Notes: generated by a model from the letters alone, not told the origin. A stretch of DNA of 64,000 bases from Atopsyche davidsoni (GCA_022113835.1 JAILWY010000007.1:11819001-11883000); one strand, 5' to 3'; shown: positions 29,860 through 43,600, numbered from the stretch's first letter. Made by a program: numbers and translations.

Positions 29860-31850
29860 TTACTCCGAAGTAATGCACCGTGAAGAAATGTACGAGAAAC
29901 TGGGAGGTTGCATAAGTCGCCGCCGTAATTTCGCATAGAAAAAAAAACCTCTGTTTCTGGGCTGGAAGGTTTTCGGTTGATCGGTTCGTAGGTGTCGAAA
30001 GAAAGTGTTTCTTATGGCTCGTTGTCTAAGTTGCAAATTCGTCTGGCACCGGAGTAAATAAATTGTACAATTAGCTCTCCGTGCAGCTGCCAGGAGCGGA
30101 CCTCCCGCTCGCCCCCCGGGGCCGGAGAAATAGAGGACAAACTTTTAAATTTAATTATAATTAAAGTGACCATAATCACTCTGCGGTCGCAATCAATCCA
30201 ATATTATATCACGCCTTCTGGCAGAGTGCGGTGTTGCTTGTCGCATTGTCGATCACTTCAATTGTAATGTAGGAAATTATTATAAGCACTCGTGTCAAAA
30301 AGAAGATGAATACAACGCGGATGTAAAATGATAAAATCGGGAGGCCTAGTAAAATAGTGCCACACCCTCATAAAATAAACTTATAAAACACAGCATTATA
30401 CGATAACATTTACTATTATTAATATTGAAAACTGCTTCTCAGACTCGGAGGAAGCTTTTTGGAAAATAAACCCCTTTTAGCACGATTGCAATTGGTTCAA
30501 TCCATTTTCAACTCCTTGATTACTTTAATGGGGCAGTTCAGAATATCTCACGATGCTATATACGTAGAAATAATCAAAATAGGCTTCATCTCGACCTCTT
30601 GTCTTGAGGTCTTCAGGTCCAGTCATTAAATTATCAAATAATTAAAGTGGGATAGTATTGCTGGATAGTCTCAAAGATGTTAATTTAATTATATAAAAAA
30701 ATCGATTGCATTAAAATATTTGCTATCACTGCTCTACTAAGTAGTGTTAATCTAACTTGTGATTTATATAAGCAATTACGTATTGCAACTAATTATCATG
30801 TAAATATATGCAAGCAAAAAAGTAAAGATTTATTATTATTATATAACACAGTATTCGTGGAAAAGAAAATGCAAATGAATATATTTGAGTATATATCATT
30901 TATTTAATATTTTAAATCGAGGTTGAGCATACCAATATTGTTTTAATACTACGGCAGTTCGAGATAAAAAAATATTATTCTTTTTTCAGTTTCTCGGTTT
31001 GTAAAAGTTATAATCAAATGATATGAGTTTTAGGTTTATGTATTTTACATTCAAATAATGTAACTATTAAATAAAATATTATTACTTGGGATTAAAAATT
31101 ACAGATTTTAATGAAGAAATATTTTCAATTGAAATATAATATTATTAGATATGAATAATATATTTTAAAAAAATGTAAACTGAAAATATTCATCCCAAAA
31201 TATCGCCTGTAGGAAAAATGTAATTTTTAATAGGTTTTCCTAAGCGAAAAGCCTGTTAAGATTCGCCACAGTTGTAACATGTCCACACTGGAATAAATGC
31301 AAGGGATCAAAGAGACAACTTTCGTGAGAGATAATTGGGATCGTTATGGTATCCGATCAATCGGTTTTTAATGGTCGGTTTTTTCAGTTCCCAAATGCAG
31401 TCCTGCCCGATATGTTATTAGGCTCTGCATTAGCCACGCACTTGACTTGCGGTATCGGCAAACAACAATATGTCTTTAAATTTAAATAAACTAATGTACC
31501 TGCAATACCTTTCTAATTTTGCAATCGGGCTTATTATCAGTTAAATTCAGTTTCGAAACGCCTCGAGTTGCGCCCGCCCCGAAGGACGGAATCAATTCAA
31601 GGATTCCTTTACGAAACTTGGGCGGGTTTCACAATGCGTTTTCATTTTTTATGATTGGGTTTTGATTAATTCATTCAAGGTATCTTACTATTAATGACAA
31701 GGTCTCGAATCAGACGTTGCAGCTGTTATCGGTGGCGTGCTTTACATTAAACGACACGGCAAGGTCGTAGGCATTTGCACTGATCAAGAATATATATAAA
31801 TAATGAAAACCACACAGTAGAGGTTTACAATAAATAAAATACAGGATATG
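29860..31850. other. Intergenic, nothing recognised
   Basis: Upstream flank of the proline-rich gene, GC-rich near 30085-30130 and otherwise AT-rich. No gene or repeat family recognised. Confidence 0.45.
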
Positions 31851-32135
31851 TCTTCACCATTATGTTGCTTGTGCATGGCTGCCATTCTGTACCCTGATCG
31901 TATGTAAAGGATTGGTAATGGAGTAGTGGACTTGGAAGTACCTTGTCGAGGTGGTATTGTTTCTGAAGCTTGCTGCAGAAAGAGTATCAGATCTAAACTC
32001 CAGTGCTTTGTAAGGAAATGATTAATAAAACTGCGGTGTAGAAGGACCCACTACACTATTTTCCCATTAGGAAACCATGAAAATGTGAAATGGTCGCCGA
32101 CCTCCTTTGTGGAGAGGCACTTGATGAACAAGATA
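31851..32135 (+). repeat. SINE-like repeat, copy A
   Basis: Member of a roughly 300-bp family. Shared landmarks in order: GCCATTCTGTACCCTGA, TAATGGAGTAGTGGACTTG, GAGTATCAGATCTAAAC, GCTTTGTAAGGAAA and the 3' end GTCGCCGACCTCC...GAGAGGCAC. Other copies are at 39282, 51228 and 54605. No coding frame. Just downstream (32158-32180) is a tRNA B-box-like GGTTCAAATCC on the minus strand, without a tRNA around it. Confidence 0.75.
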
Positions 32136-32822
32136 TGTCTCTACTAAAAAAATAAGTAGCTGGGATTTGAACCCATGCTTCCGGCTATACCTGGGAATTT
32201 AGGTATTTTTGGTAAATTAATAGGGCTGTCAAAAAAAAAATTAATAAAGTCCATACCTAAAATTTCAATTCCAATAGATTAAACATATATAGTTAGTAAA
32301 TGCTGTAAAATAGTAAAGCAATTGTGGTAGTTTCAAGGAAATGATAAGTGCGAAGCCATCTTAGCTTATTGTAAATTTAAATTAGTCCAAAACTATTATA
32401 ATATCAATAACCGCAATAATAACAATACAGTTTACGATTTTAATAATTGTTACCGCGATTACCTCAGTACGGTAACATTTTTCCTTTCGTTTCTGCTGCA
32501 GCGGTTTTGAGAACGAAAAAAAATAATATGTCTCACCTGTTCGGTTTGGTTTATTGTCCCAGATTGGCGATCCGTCGTCAAAAGAAGTTAACTGATGATT
32601 ATTAAAATAAAAACTTAAAAAAAGCTATCGATTCTTTTAAACAAAAACTGGTTAACATTGAGATATAATCGGAGTCACAATTGAATTTTGTTTTTATTTG
32701 CAAAGAAAGAGAAAGTGTGCCGAATCGGCTTAAATCTGATATAAAAATTGTTTAATTATTTTCTTTAAACAGAAAAAGAAGTATGCTTGTATTTTTTTTT
32801 GTTTATCATTTTTTTGACCCAG

Positions 32823-32924
32823 TATACTATTTTCCCTTAAAAATCCATGAACTGAGCATAAATACTATATATGCTCAGTGGGATGGTCGCCAACCTCCTT
32901 TGAGGAGAGGCACACGGAGAAGAA
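32823..32924 (+). repeat. 3' end fragment of the SINE/LINE family
   Basis: Carries GGTCGCCAACCTCCTTTGAGG, GAGAGGCAC and a GAGAAGAAG tail, the common 3' end of the family. It includes a perfect 10-bp inverted repeat, ACTGAGCATA/TATGCTCAGT, at 32851-32879. Confidence 0.65.
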
Positions 32925-34689
32925 GGTTTTGATAAGAAATTTAAGCTGTAAATATATAGAGACATAAACCACTGCTTCCCATATAAGTATTACTACATTT
33001 TAGTCACCAGTCGGCAACAATGAGCGGCCGGGGAACACGTTTTTCGAAGCTTTGAACAAATTAATTATAATAAAATATATTTTATGATTATTCTACAGTT
33101 TAACAGTGTACTTGAGTTTTAATTAGGGGGTGATTTTTTTTTTTAACAGACAAACCTGGTCTCAGAAAGTGAAAATCGAAAGCTTATATAAGTAACACAT
33201 TTATAGAGTTAAAAATTTTCTACGATACTGCGGTTTTAATTTGAAATACTCAATACATTAATAAATAAATCTGAATAGCTAATGGGCTTGCATCTTTATT
33301 TGTTCTTTCACATTTCAAGGGCTTTTTCTGAAGTCTGAATATTTGAAGTTTATTATTGCTGGCATCATACAAATTTAAAACCAATATAAATTATTATAAT
33401 TATATTATTATATTTTAGAAGCACAGCTGGCTTTTTTATTAATGTAATTATATCTCCTATTAATTCCATTACACCTGCAATACCTGTGCTTATTTTTAAC
33501 GTGAAAAATGATACACCCACAATAGACTTTATTTAATTACTATCGGTGATTTTTATCTGGTTCATTTTTTATTACAAAAAAACGTTGCAGTAACCTCGTT
33601 TGTAAGTGTTTTTTTTATACTCTACATTTAATTTGTTTCGGATAATTATGAAGACTATTGCTTTACAATAAGTGTTAAACATTTATTAGTCTATAAGGAA
33701 GGAAAACGATTGTGACTTACGGAAATTATTCATCATAATTGAGATAGCAGCAATTATTACGTAAGGGTGCAATAACATCCAAGCCACCTCTACAAGAGGC
33801 CGGAGAGATTAAAAAAACGAAAATCTAATGTATAATTTTACCGTAAATAGTTTTATTTTAATCGCAAATAAGTGTTATTTTTCATTAATTAAAATAAGGT
33901 GTAATATTCTTTAAAAAAATTATTTATGTTTTTTGAGTGTTTTATTATTTTACAAATAAAATATTTCTAGGGTACTATGGCGATTGAATTTATAAATATA
34001 TTGCTTTTATTACAATGAGTATGATAACAATATATTTCCATATTATTCTCTATTATTATAGAAATAATTTAACAAAAGCAGTTAATGAAGCTTTGTCTTG
34101 ATATTGTTAAAAAAATAAATAGTAACTCTGAGTAAACGAGTAATTAAAAAAAAATTGTTAGTTATTGGTTTCAAAGCTTCTCCAGCTTTACTCGTTAAGT
34201 CTTATTATATTTTTATTTTTTATAAGATATGGTTACTCTCTCGACACTATTAAGGTTTATTTGATATTAACTCTTTAATCATTCCATAAACCATTGCTTT
34301 TACTGACTAGTGTATATTGCGGTTTTTATATTGTACCATACAATATGAATATTCAGTTGTGCTTAATGCCACTTCTAGTAACGCAATACTCAACAAAAAA
34401 AATTGCTTTCTATTCAATGACATGAATTTTGTAGATTAAGTCACAGGTAAATAATCCACATCTCCATCAAGTCGCAGTGGTCTTTTAGATAAAGTGATTT
34501 CTAGAACGATCCATATCGATTTATAATTTATGTAACTCTACATGTCAGTTTTTAAATGAGATCATTTTTTTTATTATAAATAAAATTGACAAAGCTCAGG
34601 TTATTCTCGTTCATTGCCACTTGCAACTTTCATAAAATGAAAATATCTCACCTGCTGATCTAATGGCTGGTAATTAGTTTAGTATAAGA
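32925..34689. other. Intergenic, nothing recognised
   Basis: AT-rich sequence with no supported gene or repeat. Confidence 0.4.
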
Positions 34690-35177
34690 CATAGGTTCCC
34701 AAAGTGGTCAATATCGACCCCCATGGGTCTATTCTGCCCTGCAAGGGGTCGACGACAGCGAAAAATTAAATAGGGGGTCCACGAACTGTAAATGGGGGTC
34801 TACGAGAGTGGATCCCATGGGCCATGTTGGCCACGATATTTTCGACGATGTGCACGTTGAGTCAACACAACTGAACGACTATTTTCAATGTACAGCGTCA
34901 CTATTTCGGCGCGTTGTTTCAGTGTGAAGCATGATTAAAATTGTACTGAATTAATGTTTCAAAACATGTTTACTCAAGTCAATCGGTTGATAAATTTAAA
35001 AGATATTTAATGTTTACATACCGACATAAAATATGGCGCATCCTGTATATCAGATGTCAAAAATATGTTTGAAGTTGATGAATGTTATTAAAATTCAATA
35101 TTAGCAAGGCAGCGGTCTACGAAAAACAGGAAAACTCGACAAGGAGTTGACAGGACAAAATAGTTTGGGAATCTATG
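34690..35177. mobile_element. hAT-type MITE with 8-bp target duplication
   Basis: The ends are imperfect inverted repeats: CATAGGTTCCCAAAGTGG at the left, and the right end read in reverse gives CATAGATTCCCAAACTA, a typical hAT terminus. The element is flanked on both sides by GTATAAGA (34682-34689 and 35178-35185), the 8-bp duplication expected of hAT transposition. At 488 bp with no transposase frame it is a non-autonomous element. Confidence 0.88.
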
Positions 35178-35715
35178 GTATAAGAGTAAAATTTTATTAT
35201 ATATTATCTTCAAGGGATGAATAAACCATACAGCCAAGACTGCATATCTCATCTCGTCGTTCTGTTGAAGAGATAAAGCAAAAAAATCGAGTACACTGAG
35301 TAACTTCGTATTTTATTTATAATTTTTTTTAAATCTGGTTTGCAGGTGTTTTGATAATTTTTTCGATTCATTGTTTTTACACAGGTAAATGGTATTTATT
35401 TTCTGGTTGTTTCTAGCCTGATGACTAAGTAAGTGTGACTAGAGACTCGGTCACGGGTGACGTTGGGCTGACGGGCTTTTTAGAAATGCTGCATTGTAGT
35501 TGCGAAATCGCCTTTTGGGTTCACACCTCCAATAGTAATGTGAAGGAAAACGTGGAATTATTTAATTCCTCCAAATTTATTTCGCCATGGTAGGTCTTGT
35601 TCCGCAAACGCAATAAAAACTATACTTTTTTTTATTTATGCATGTACTGGGTGATCTCAGTATTTTAACTTACAACTAATAATATTAATTTTATTTTGAA
35701 ACAATATTTAAACTA

Positions 35716-35996
35716 CTAGCAATGTAGCCCGTCATAAAATGACGTATTTGATGAACGATGCGATAGTGTTTTGAAATTCGCTAAAGCATATTTTAAAGTT
35801 TATGAATGAAAATATTATCCTATCGTCTTGAAATTCGGCACATAGCTGCGGAAAAATTTACTTAACTTATGTGCAAAAAATCAGCGTTGTATCTTTTAAG
35901 ATATTCTATACAGAACGGAAAAACGAAACATACACACATACAAACATACAAACATACAAACATACAAACACACAATGGCTATTATTATAGTAGATA
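35716..35996. repeat. Dispersed repeat, copy 2
   Basis: Second copy of the element at 14951-15332, with the same two ends but lacking the internal duplicated segment. The ACATACAA microsatellite near its 3' end is longer here (about 35929-35975). Near-identity of the shared part suggests recent activity. Confidence 0.75.
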
Positions 35997-35999
35997 CCA

Positions 36000-37170
36000 G
36001 GTACTTACGGATAATAAGATGTTACACTTATACCAAACAATTTCAGCGTATTTATAAATAATTTATAATATATTTCTCTATCAAACGCTATCCAAATAAA
36101 TATCGGTGATGCTCATATTTAAATAAAAATACATATTATATATTATGAATAAATTTATGTTATATAATTTTGTATGCGATTACGCAGATGAATAGTTTAT
36201 TGAATATGATAACTCCAAAACTATAAAGTACAAATAAAATTTAATATAAAACAAATTTCACCAAAATTGTCATAAAATAAATACAACGGTTTAAACTCTT
36301 TAAAACTTGTTTGATTCTCTTGTAAGCATTAAAGAAATAACTAGTTCAGCATATTATGGTATATACGAGTATTTCAATTTTAGTATCTAAGCTCTCTCAA
36401 AATTATTTTCTTTGTGTTCACTCGTGAAAGCCTTCTAAAATGACGAAACAATTCTGATAATCAACCCGAGAATGCTTTTATTGCAAAGCTCAATTTCGTT
36501 TATGGTTTCAGGCAATATTATTTTTTACATTTATTCTCAAACTAGGCTAAATAGTATAATAATCGTATATACTAGATATTATTATCAAAAAGCCTTGAAA
36601 TAAAAAAAAAGGTTTTTTAAAATCTCCAAAGCCACGCTCCAGTGATTGGAAAACTTTTTTTTATTGAACCTTCTTAATATGCGACAATTTTTAAAAACAA
36701 TTAAAAAATATATATATTTAATCATAATATTTTAACTTTTTTTTTTCAAGGGATAAAAATATTTATAAATATTGATCAGTAGACAATACATACAAAGTTA
36801 TATTGTTCGCTTTGAATTATACGAATTGCAAGTGGTTCCGCGCCCCACACTTTGTCAACCGCAGGTACCGAGAACAAACGTATTATATTATATATCCATG
36901 TTTGGTTTGTTCGGATTTAGATCGCAGAATTGTTTCGCAAGATCAGTAAGCACTTTAGATTGGACATGCGATTGATTCATTCAGTCAAAAACTCTGAGCG
37001 GATTAGATTTGAGACGCAAAATATTTGTGCATGCAAAAGGAATAAATTGGGGCGCGCGAGAAATCAAACTTAAAAATAAATAATTTCTAGGTGAAAAAAA
37101 AATACTGGCTAAATTATATCTATTTGGTAAAGAAGACAGAATATTTGCAAGGGAAATCAATTAAAGCGTG
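36000..37170. other. Intergenic, nothing recognised
   Basis: AT-rich DNA. A 67-codon open frame at 36772-36975 has no recognisable similarity or coding features and is not called. Confidence 0.4.
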
Positions 37171-37175
37171 GTATA

Positions 37176-37731
37176 GGGTGTCTCAAAAAGAGTATCGGGT
37201 GAATGTGAATAGTGACTGTTATTGCGATATGCTGCGAAAATTTTTGGACCCTGAGTTGCAGGAGTTTCAAGGTTTCAACTCAAGAACGTGATTCCAACAA
37301 CTTGCCATACATCCGATCAATAAATTGAAGCTGTTAACGAATTATTCCCTAATAAGGTCATTTCACGTAGAGGTAACATCAACTGGCCTCCCAGAAGCCT
37401 CGACCTTAGCCCTCTTGACTATTTCGTATGGGGATACCTCAAAAGTAGGGTTTATGAGAATAATTCGACGAACCTTACGGAATTGAAACAAAATATCAGG
37501 CCAGAAATGGCAGCAATATCGAGGGCTATGTGTCAGCGTGTTATCAGCAATCTTCGTTTCAGATTAGAAGAATGCCAGCAGCGCGTAACGGTCACCATTT
37601 GGATAACATCATCTTTTAGAAATAATTTTCCATTTTGTATTCTTATAATCAACAATAAAAAAATACTTGATTACTAATAGTTTTTGTTTTACTGAACTTA
37701 CAAATACCCGATGCTCTCTTTGGACACACTG
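37176..37731 (+). mobile_element. Mariner-family element, internally deleted copy 1 (both termini)
   Basis: A 556-bp element between TA dinucleotides. Left end GGGTGTCTCAAAAAGAGTAT and right end (reversed) CAGTGTGTCCAAAGAGAGCAT pair as terminal inverted repeats. The interior is a transposase remnant with the last part of the DDE domain (SRRGNINWPPRSLDLSPLDY, then a VYENN...ISRAMCQRVISNLR tail). Most of the transposase N-terminus is gone and the frame is broken. It is non-autonomous. Confidence 0.88.
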
Positions 37732-37734
37732 TAT

Positions 37735-38690
37735 AAAGATTCGATCGATAGTAAGACACCATCCTGATAATAATGAGTAGATTTTCTTTAAACACAGTGT
37801 TTGGAGAAAACGTCGTTTTATAAATAAATAAAATTAATTTTCTCTTTACTAATTGTTTGATATTGTTCCCTTATGGCCAAGGTCATCCGCATTGCGAACC
37901 AAGTCGCAGCAGGGGCGAAGCACAATTCCTTGTTTCAGAACGACCAATAGCACGATTCGACTCTCTTCTCAGCTCCTCGTGCTTCTCGTCCGGCTGTTTC
38001 AAGGTCAGGGCTCAGGGCGGAGATCGTGAACGGAAGGCACGCGCAATATATCCTAGTGAAGGCTGCGGACTAAGTGAAGGTTGTGACACTCAAAGGAAAA
38101 GGGAAAATATGATGAATTAGCACGCTATGCGTCTTATTTCGACATGTTGGATAAATATATGGAAAAAGCATGTCACAAGTAAAAATGCATAATGTGAACA
38201 GAGTGCTTTTAAGTAAAGCCATTATTTGTATGAACTTTTTGTACAGTTTCTGCATAGCAGCATATTTCTTGTCTTGCAAAATTTTAGCATAAGTGATAAA
38301 AAAATACATTTTTGTTATAAAATGCACCATTAATTCCGACAAATGCAACGTCTAATAAAATTGTAGCGTTCACGATACAGCAAAATCTTACAGCTTATAT
38401 TATTTAAATATTTCTCAGAGCAATAAATAAGATCTAATCTCGCTGACCCACATAAATAAATTATCAGTTGTTCAGCATGTGCAATTACAATATTAAATAA
38501 TTATATATTTTTTATGATTCTTGTTCCGCTTGTACTTTGGGTGAGAGATGTCAAATATTAAAAAAATAAATAAATAAATAAAAACAAGGTGTTGTTATTT
38601 ATTGTCCTCGTTAGAAACCCAGCGGTAGAAATCGTTTTTTTTTAATGCCGAAACACGTGAAAGCAGACACCCTTAATACATGAGTAATGT
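37735..38690. other. Intergenic, nothing recognised
   Basis: Unremarkable sequence between a mariner copy and the minisatellite; a moderately GC-rich patch at 37875-38040 has no supported frame. Confidence 0.4.
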
Positions 38691-38801
38691 GCACTTTACA
38701 TGAATATGTTTGATATTAGGCTGTCCCTAGGCCGAGTCCACATTGTTGCATGTGCGGCGGTGAAACCGGGTTGCGCAACCGTTGGGTTCCGTGCGGCGGC
38801 T

Positions 38802-38896
38802 GGGGCAGGGGTGGGGCAGGGGTGGGGCAGGGGCAGGGCAGGGGCGGGGCAGGGGCGGGGCAGGGGTCGGGCAGGGGCGGGGCAGGGGTAAGGCAG
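38802..38896. repeat. G-rich minisatellite, 11-bp unit
   Basis: About eight tandem units of GGGGCAGGGGY (Y = C or T) with small changes, in a strongly GC-rich 250-bp island (38735-38990) amid AT-rich DNA. The plus strand has many G-runs of four and could form G-quadruplexes. Open frames on both strands here are composition artefacts. Confidence 0.88.
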
Positions 38897-39281
38897 AAGC
38901 GGCCCGGGCGCATACCAAACACCTGAAAGCGGAAGTTTTCACTCATCGCCCGTCGTTGCACTCTGAATGCCGGCCTCGGCTCATCTGCCTCCACGCGTGT
39001 GAATCAAATATCAATCACACAGTAGCACCTGAAAAAAACGATTTCAGTGGTCTAATTTAACCTTTGGGTGTATTTATTCACAATACAAATAAACACATGT
39101 AAAGTTATAGTGATCGCAATTCGGCATCTCTAATCAGACTATTAGTGCATATCATTCTACTTATGACGCACAGTAAGCTCAATATGTGCGGTCTGACTGT
39201 TATATAAATATATTCAAAAATATATATATAAATACACATTCGTCATATATAGACTTACCTTACCGTACCTTATTCATCAAG

Positions 39282-39600
39282 TGTCTTTCCTCACAGGAGG
39301 TTGGCGACAATTTCACTGAGCTCTCATGCTGAACCAGTGTTCATGGTTTTGTATGGGGAAAATAGTGTAGTGGGTCCATCTAGGAAAAGACTGCGTATTG
39401 CTGCTGTCCTTAATAATCCTTTCCTTACAAAGCACTGGCGTTTAGATCTGATACTCTTTCTGCAGTAAACTTCAGAAACAATATCACCTCGACAAAGTAC
39501 TTCCAGAGCACATCCCTCCACAATCATTCCAATTCCACTACTCCATTACCAATCCTTTATACACGCTCAGGGTACAGAATGGCATCAGGAGAGCGGGGAG
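39282..39600 (-). repeat. SINE-like repeat, copy B
   Basis: Reverse-oriented member of the family at 31851. On the plus strand it shows AGGAGGTTGGCGACAA, CTTACAAAGCACTGGCGTTTAG, TGATACTC, ACATCCCTCCACAATCATT and GGGTACAGAATGGCA. Confidence 0.78.
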
Positions 39601-40144
39601 TTTGTACCTCTTATCTTATTCTCTATACATTTATATACTTTACTCAGGAATCTATGTCGTGCATACAAATAATATTAAAAGCAAAACTTATAAGGGAAAG
39701 TAGGTCTAAGTTTTTTGTAACAACGGCAAAAAATCGTTATTAAAACATTCTCTTGTCAGAATTTATTTTATGCTCTCAGCCTTGCCCCGATTCAATTGCA
39801 TCAAAAAATCTACAAGATTATTAATTAATAGTAAACATTCCAAGTACTCATGCTGGATTCACTTTCTTCAAGTTATCACTTTGAATTCCCCGTCGATTAT
39901 GCTTTCTTTCCCCTATAAGCAGATGCTCGTCCTTTCAATTCAATTCAAAGTCAATAACACAAGGCAGTGGCCACTCACGGTTTCATGGCTTGTACAACCC
40001 GATACGGCGGGTCAATTATTAAACTGCATCGTGAAAGACGAGCTGCGAGCAGAATTTCAATCAGTTTGGTGCAGTCATTAACAAGCACTAAAAATAATAC
40101 GATTAGTGTATTTTGAAAAATTGACCTATATAAAAATACAACCA

Positions 40145-40678
40145 AATGTGAATAGTGACTGTGATTGCGATATGCTGCGAAAATTTTTGGGTCCAGAGTT
40201 GCAGGAGTTTCAAAGTTTCAACTCAAGAACGTGCTTCCAACAAGACCACTTGCCATACATCCGATCAATCAATTGAAGCTGTTAACGAATTATTGCCTAA
40301 TAAGGTCATTTCACGTAGAGGTAACATCAACTGGCCTCTCAGAAGCCCCGACCTTAGCCCTCTTGAATATTTCGTATGGGGATTCTTTAAAAGTAGGGTT
40401 TATGAGAATAATCCGACGAACCTAACGGAATTGAAACCAAACATCAGGTCAGAAATGGCAGCAATATCGAGGGCTATGTGTCAGCATGTTATCAGCAATC
40501 TTCGTTCCAGATTAGAAGAGTGCCAGCAGCGCGTAACGGTCACCATTTGGATAACATCATCTTTTGGAAATAATTTTCCATTTTGTATTCTTATAATCAA
40601 CAATAAAAAAAATACTTGATTACTAGTAGTTTTTGTTTTACTGAACTAACAAATACCCGATACTTTTTTTGGACACCC
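40145..40678 (+). mobile_element. Mariner-family element, deleted copy 2
   Basis: Same structure as the copy at 37176: a short 5' piece (GTGAATAGTGACTG) joined to the C-terminal transposase remnant, ending GGACACCC before TATA. Its left terminal repeat is not recognisable. The open frame of 154 codons starting at 40155 is a remnant: it enters the transposase through a frameshifted junction and holds NWPLRSPDLSPLEYFVWG. Confidence 0.85.
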
Positions 40679-40689
40679 TATATATATAT

Positions 40690-43600
40690 ATATCCGACAA
40701 GAACTTTGAGGTAAGAGGTAAAACCCTACAGTGTATTTACAGTTCAAAACAAAAATAATACTTTTGTAGTATTAAATATAAGAAATATAAAATAATTCAG
40801 TCATTATTATCAAAAAAAGTTTAATTGTAAATTACAAAAATAATTATTTAACATAAGATCTGATTGATTTTATTGCAATAATAATCTCTTCATACGGCTG
40901 TCCCCGGAGCGGCGAGTGCAGGCTTCATTCTTTATCGATTTCCTATAAAGATTTGTGCAATGAGTCCATTTGAATTTAATTCACCGGAATTGAAATCGGT
41001 TTAATCGATAAAGCGTGTTATACAACGAGGACACTTATTGTCTAATGCAGAGTCGTTTACTAAGGCAGATCTGCTTGTATTGTTAGTTACGCATGGTTTA
41101 GTAACGCAATCAAAAACACAGCTTATAAACCTGGTTTAGTAAACGACTGCATTTGCATTATTAACTAATTTTAGGGATTTATGTGTTTGTATATACTTAA
41201 ATAATTTTTAAATATTTTTATATCTTTTTATGGATTACATAACCTAATTTATGTCTCATGCTTTAAAGTCATCATTTTTAAAACCGGCATATCTAAGTAA
41301 TTTTTAATAAAAAATTTATGTCAATGATCACTTTTCCCACCCTAATAAAAAAAAAAACATAGTTCAAACGTATTATTTCGGTTCTCGAAATAATTATTTA
41401 TAATTTATACATAGTAACTTTAAAATATTTAACATGCAGCATTATAAGAGGGAAGTAGTAAAAAAATATTATTCAGTGAAACCACGTGGATGTATTGGAG
41501 AAGATTTAATTACATGAACGAAATTATTAAATCTACTTTTTTTTCGATCTAATACTTGTGAATGGTAATTAATATATATATATATATTATATAGTGTAGA
41601 AAACAATGCCTCCTAAGGTTTTGAAGTGTATGTGACACCACAAGCCGTGGCAAACAAAATCGAAAGCAATTTCGATGCTTGCACTATGAATTCCAATTAG
41701 ACACGAGCGACCAGGAATGGACGCAGGGAATTGTTGATTTATATATATAATATAAATAATCATTTCAAACCGACTCGTAATCCAGTGGAAAGCACGCTTG
41801 CTTACCAATTTTTGTAATGCAATATGATCCATTCACAGTTCACTAGGTTAAATTATATTTGTATCACAAGTATATAACAAATTCCTCTACAATCAATAAG
41901 ATTATATATTTAATGCATAATCAAGTAAACTAATGTACTTTACGTAAACTTGGCTTTTAAAGAGCATTGTACAGAATAAACTATTAATTGTAAAAGAAAA
42001 TTATTTTCTGTAATTACGTTAAAAGTGTTTTTTAAGCCTGAAGCAACATTTTCCAGCAGATTCCGCTAGAAGATGTCGTCAACTATTTACGAAACTGATC
42101 GTATCCAAAATGAAAACATCTGTGAAAGCAATCTTGATAGATTTATTTTCCCAGGTGTTGAGCCACAGCAGCTATATGTGCCCAGCAGGGTACACTCAAA
42201 CAGAAATTCAGTCCAAAAATGCAGACAATCTCGAAGTTATCGATTCATTTTGACGCATTGGTTAGTAATGATTTTCTAAAAAAATGATTGAAATATGGAT
42301 ATTGCATGCAATGCCTGAATGGTGGACAGAGAGAGCTGACGGGCGTCTCTTTCCCTCGTAAGGCTCGATGTTGGCGACAGCCACTCATTACAAAACCGAA
42401 AAAAAATCATTTCGGCCTCAGCTCTTGTGGTACACTGCAGCGAACCCCAACATGTGGCTCGCATGAAACTAGAATCCGACTAACACATCAAATCGTTATT
42501 GAAATAGTTTTTTTGCAACTATCAATGAAAAATGAAAACAAACTATTCAGTTTTAATTTTTGGCAATGTGGTTACTGCAGCTGAAATATTTATTTAACAA
42601 CTCTCAACGTATTACTTAGAGCCGTATAGTAATTTATACATTAATAGAATTAGTTATAATTATGCCATAACTTCATCTTTACGTAATATTGCACAATAAA
42701 CTGTAAAATCGTAAAACACACGGCTGTGAAAAATCTTATCATCAATAAATCAAGTTGTCTTTATGAAATATTCTGGTACTTTTTTTAAAACATATATTTG
42801 ATATTTTTGTGGATTTAAAGTTATCCGGAAAATGTGTGTTGTCACAAATAAAAAAAGTCAATAAAAAACAGCAAGTTAATATAACTATTTTTCATATATT
42901 ATATAAACTAAATGTTTTTTGATTATTTAAATAAATCATTCAAGTTTTTTTTGGCGTTCATCGCAGTTTGCTGAAGCAACAAAAAAACAAAAATGTTGGG
43001 AAGCACTGGACCATGTCATAATATTGAGAATGTCTATGAAAACTTACACCTGATTGAGCAGTCAGTGTCCTGCTTGACTACGATGAATCTATGTTTTTTT
43101 AATATTATTTACTAAAAAAACGACATTGAGAGACATTCAAGCTTTACGCAGCGGTGAAATGTTCGCACAAAAGAATTGTTAAATATATTTTTTTTTACAA
43201 TTACTGACATAATCTTGTGCCAAAAGTATTGGTAGCCATTTTTATGAGTTAGATAAATTTGTATTTTTACGTATCGTAACGCTTGTTATGTGAGCAAATT
43301 TTCTGTTTTTATCAAATAATAAATTGTACCTTGTTGATGAACGGTGATTAGTCTGAGGAAAAGGACACCATAAGGCCCAGTTGAATTTGATACAACTCAG
43401 ATAAGATCAGAGTGGAGTTTATGAATGGATATAACATAACTTAATAATTTTAAATTAATTATATATATATAATTATATATTTGTCACATGTCCGTGTGCA
43501 GTAACCGACTCGGCGACATGCTTGATACCGATTCTAATATCATTTATGAAATGTTATAAATCTAACACACTACTGCATATACTAACTTGTAGGGCAAAGG

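Noticed and set aside
32150..32210. tRNA-like B box (GGTTCAAATCC, minus strand)
   Set aside because: No acceptor stem, anticodon arm or A box could be folded around it; probably part of a repeat tail.
40155..40619. 154-codon frame as a host gene
   Set aside because: It is a mariner transposase remnant with a broken junction and lacks the N-terminal domains.
42073..42584. Two adjacent plus-strand frames of 68 and 98 codons
   Set aside because: No recognisable protein and different frames; a GTTGGCGAC match to the LINE tail nearby suggests decayed repeat.
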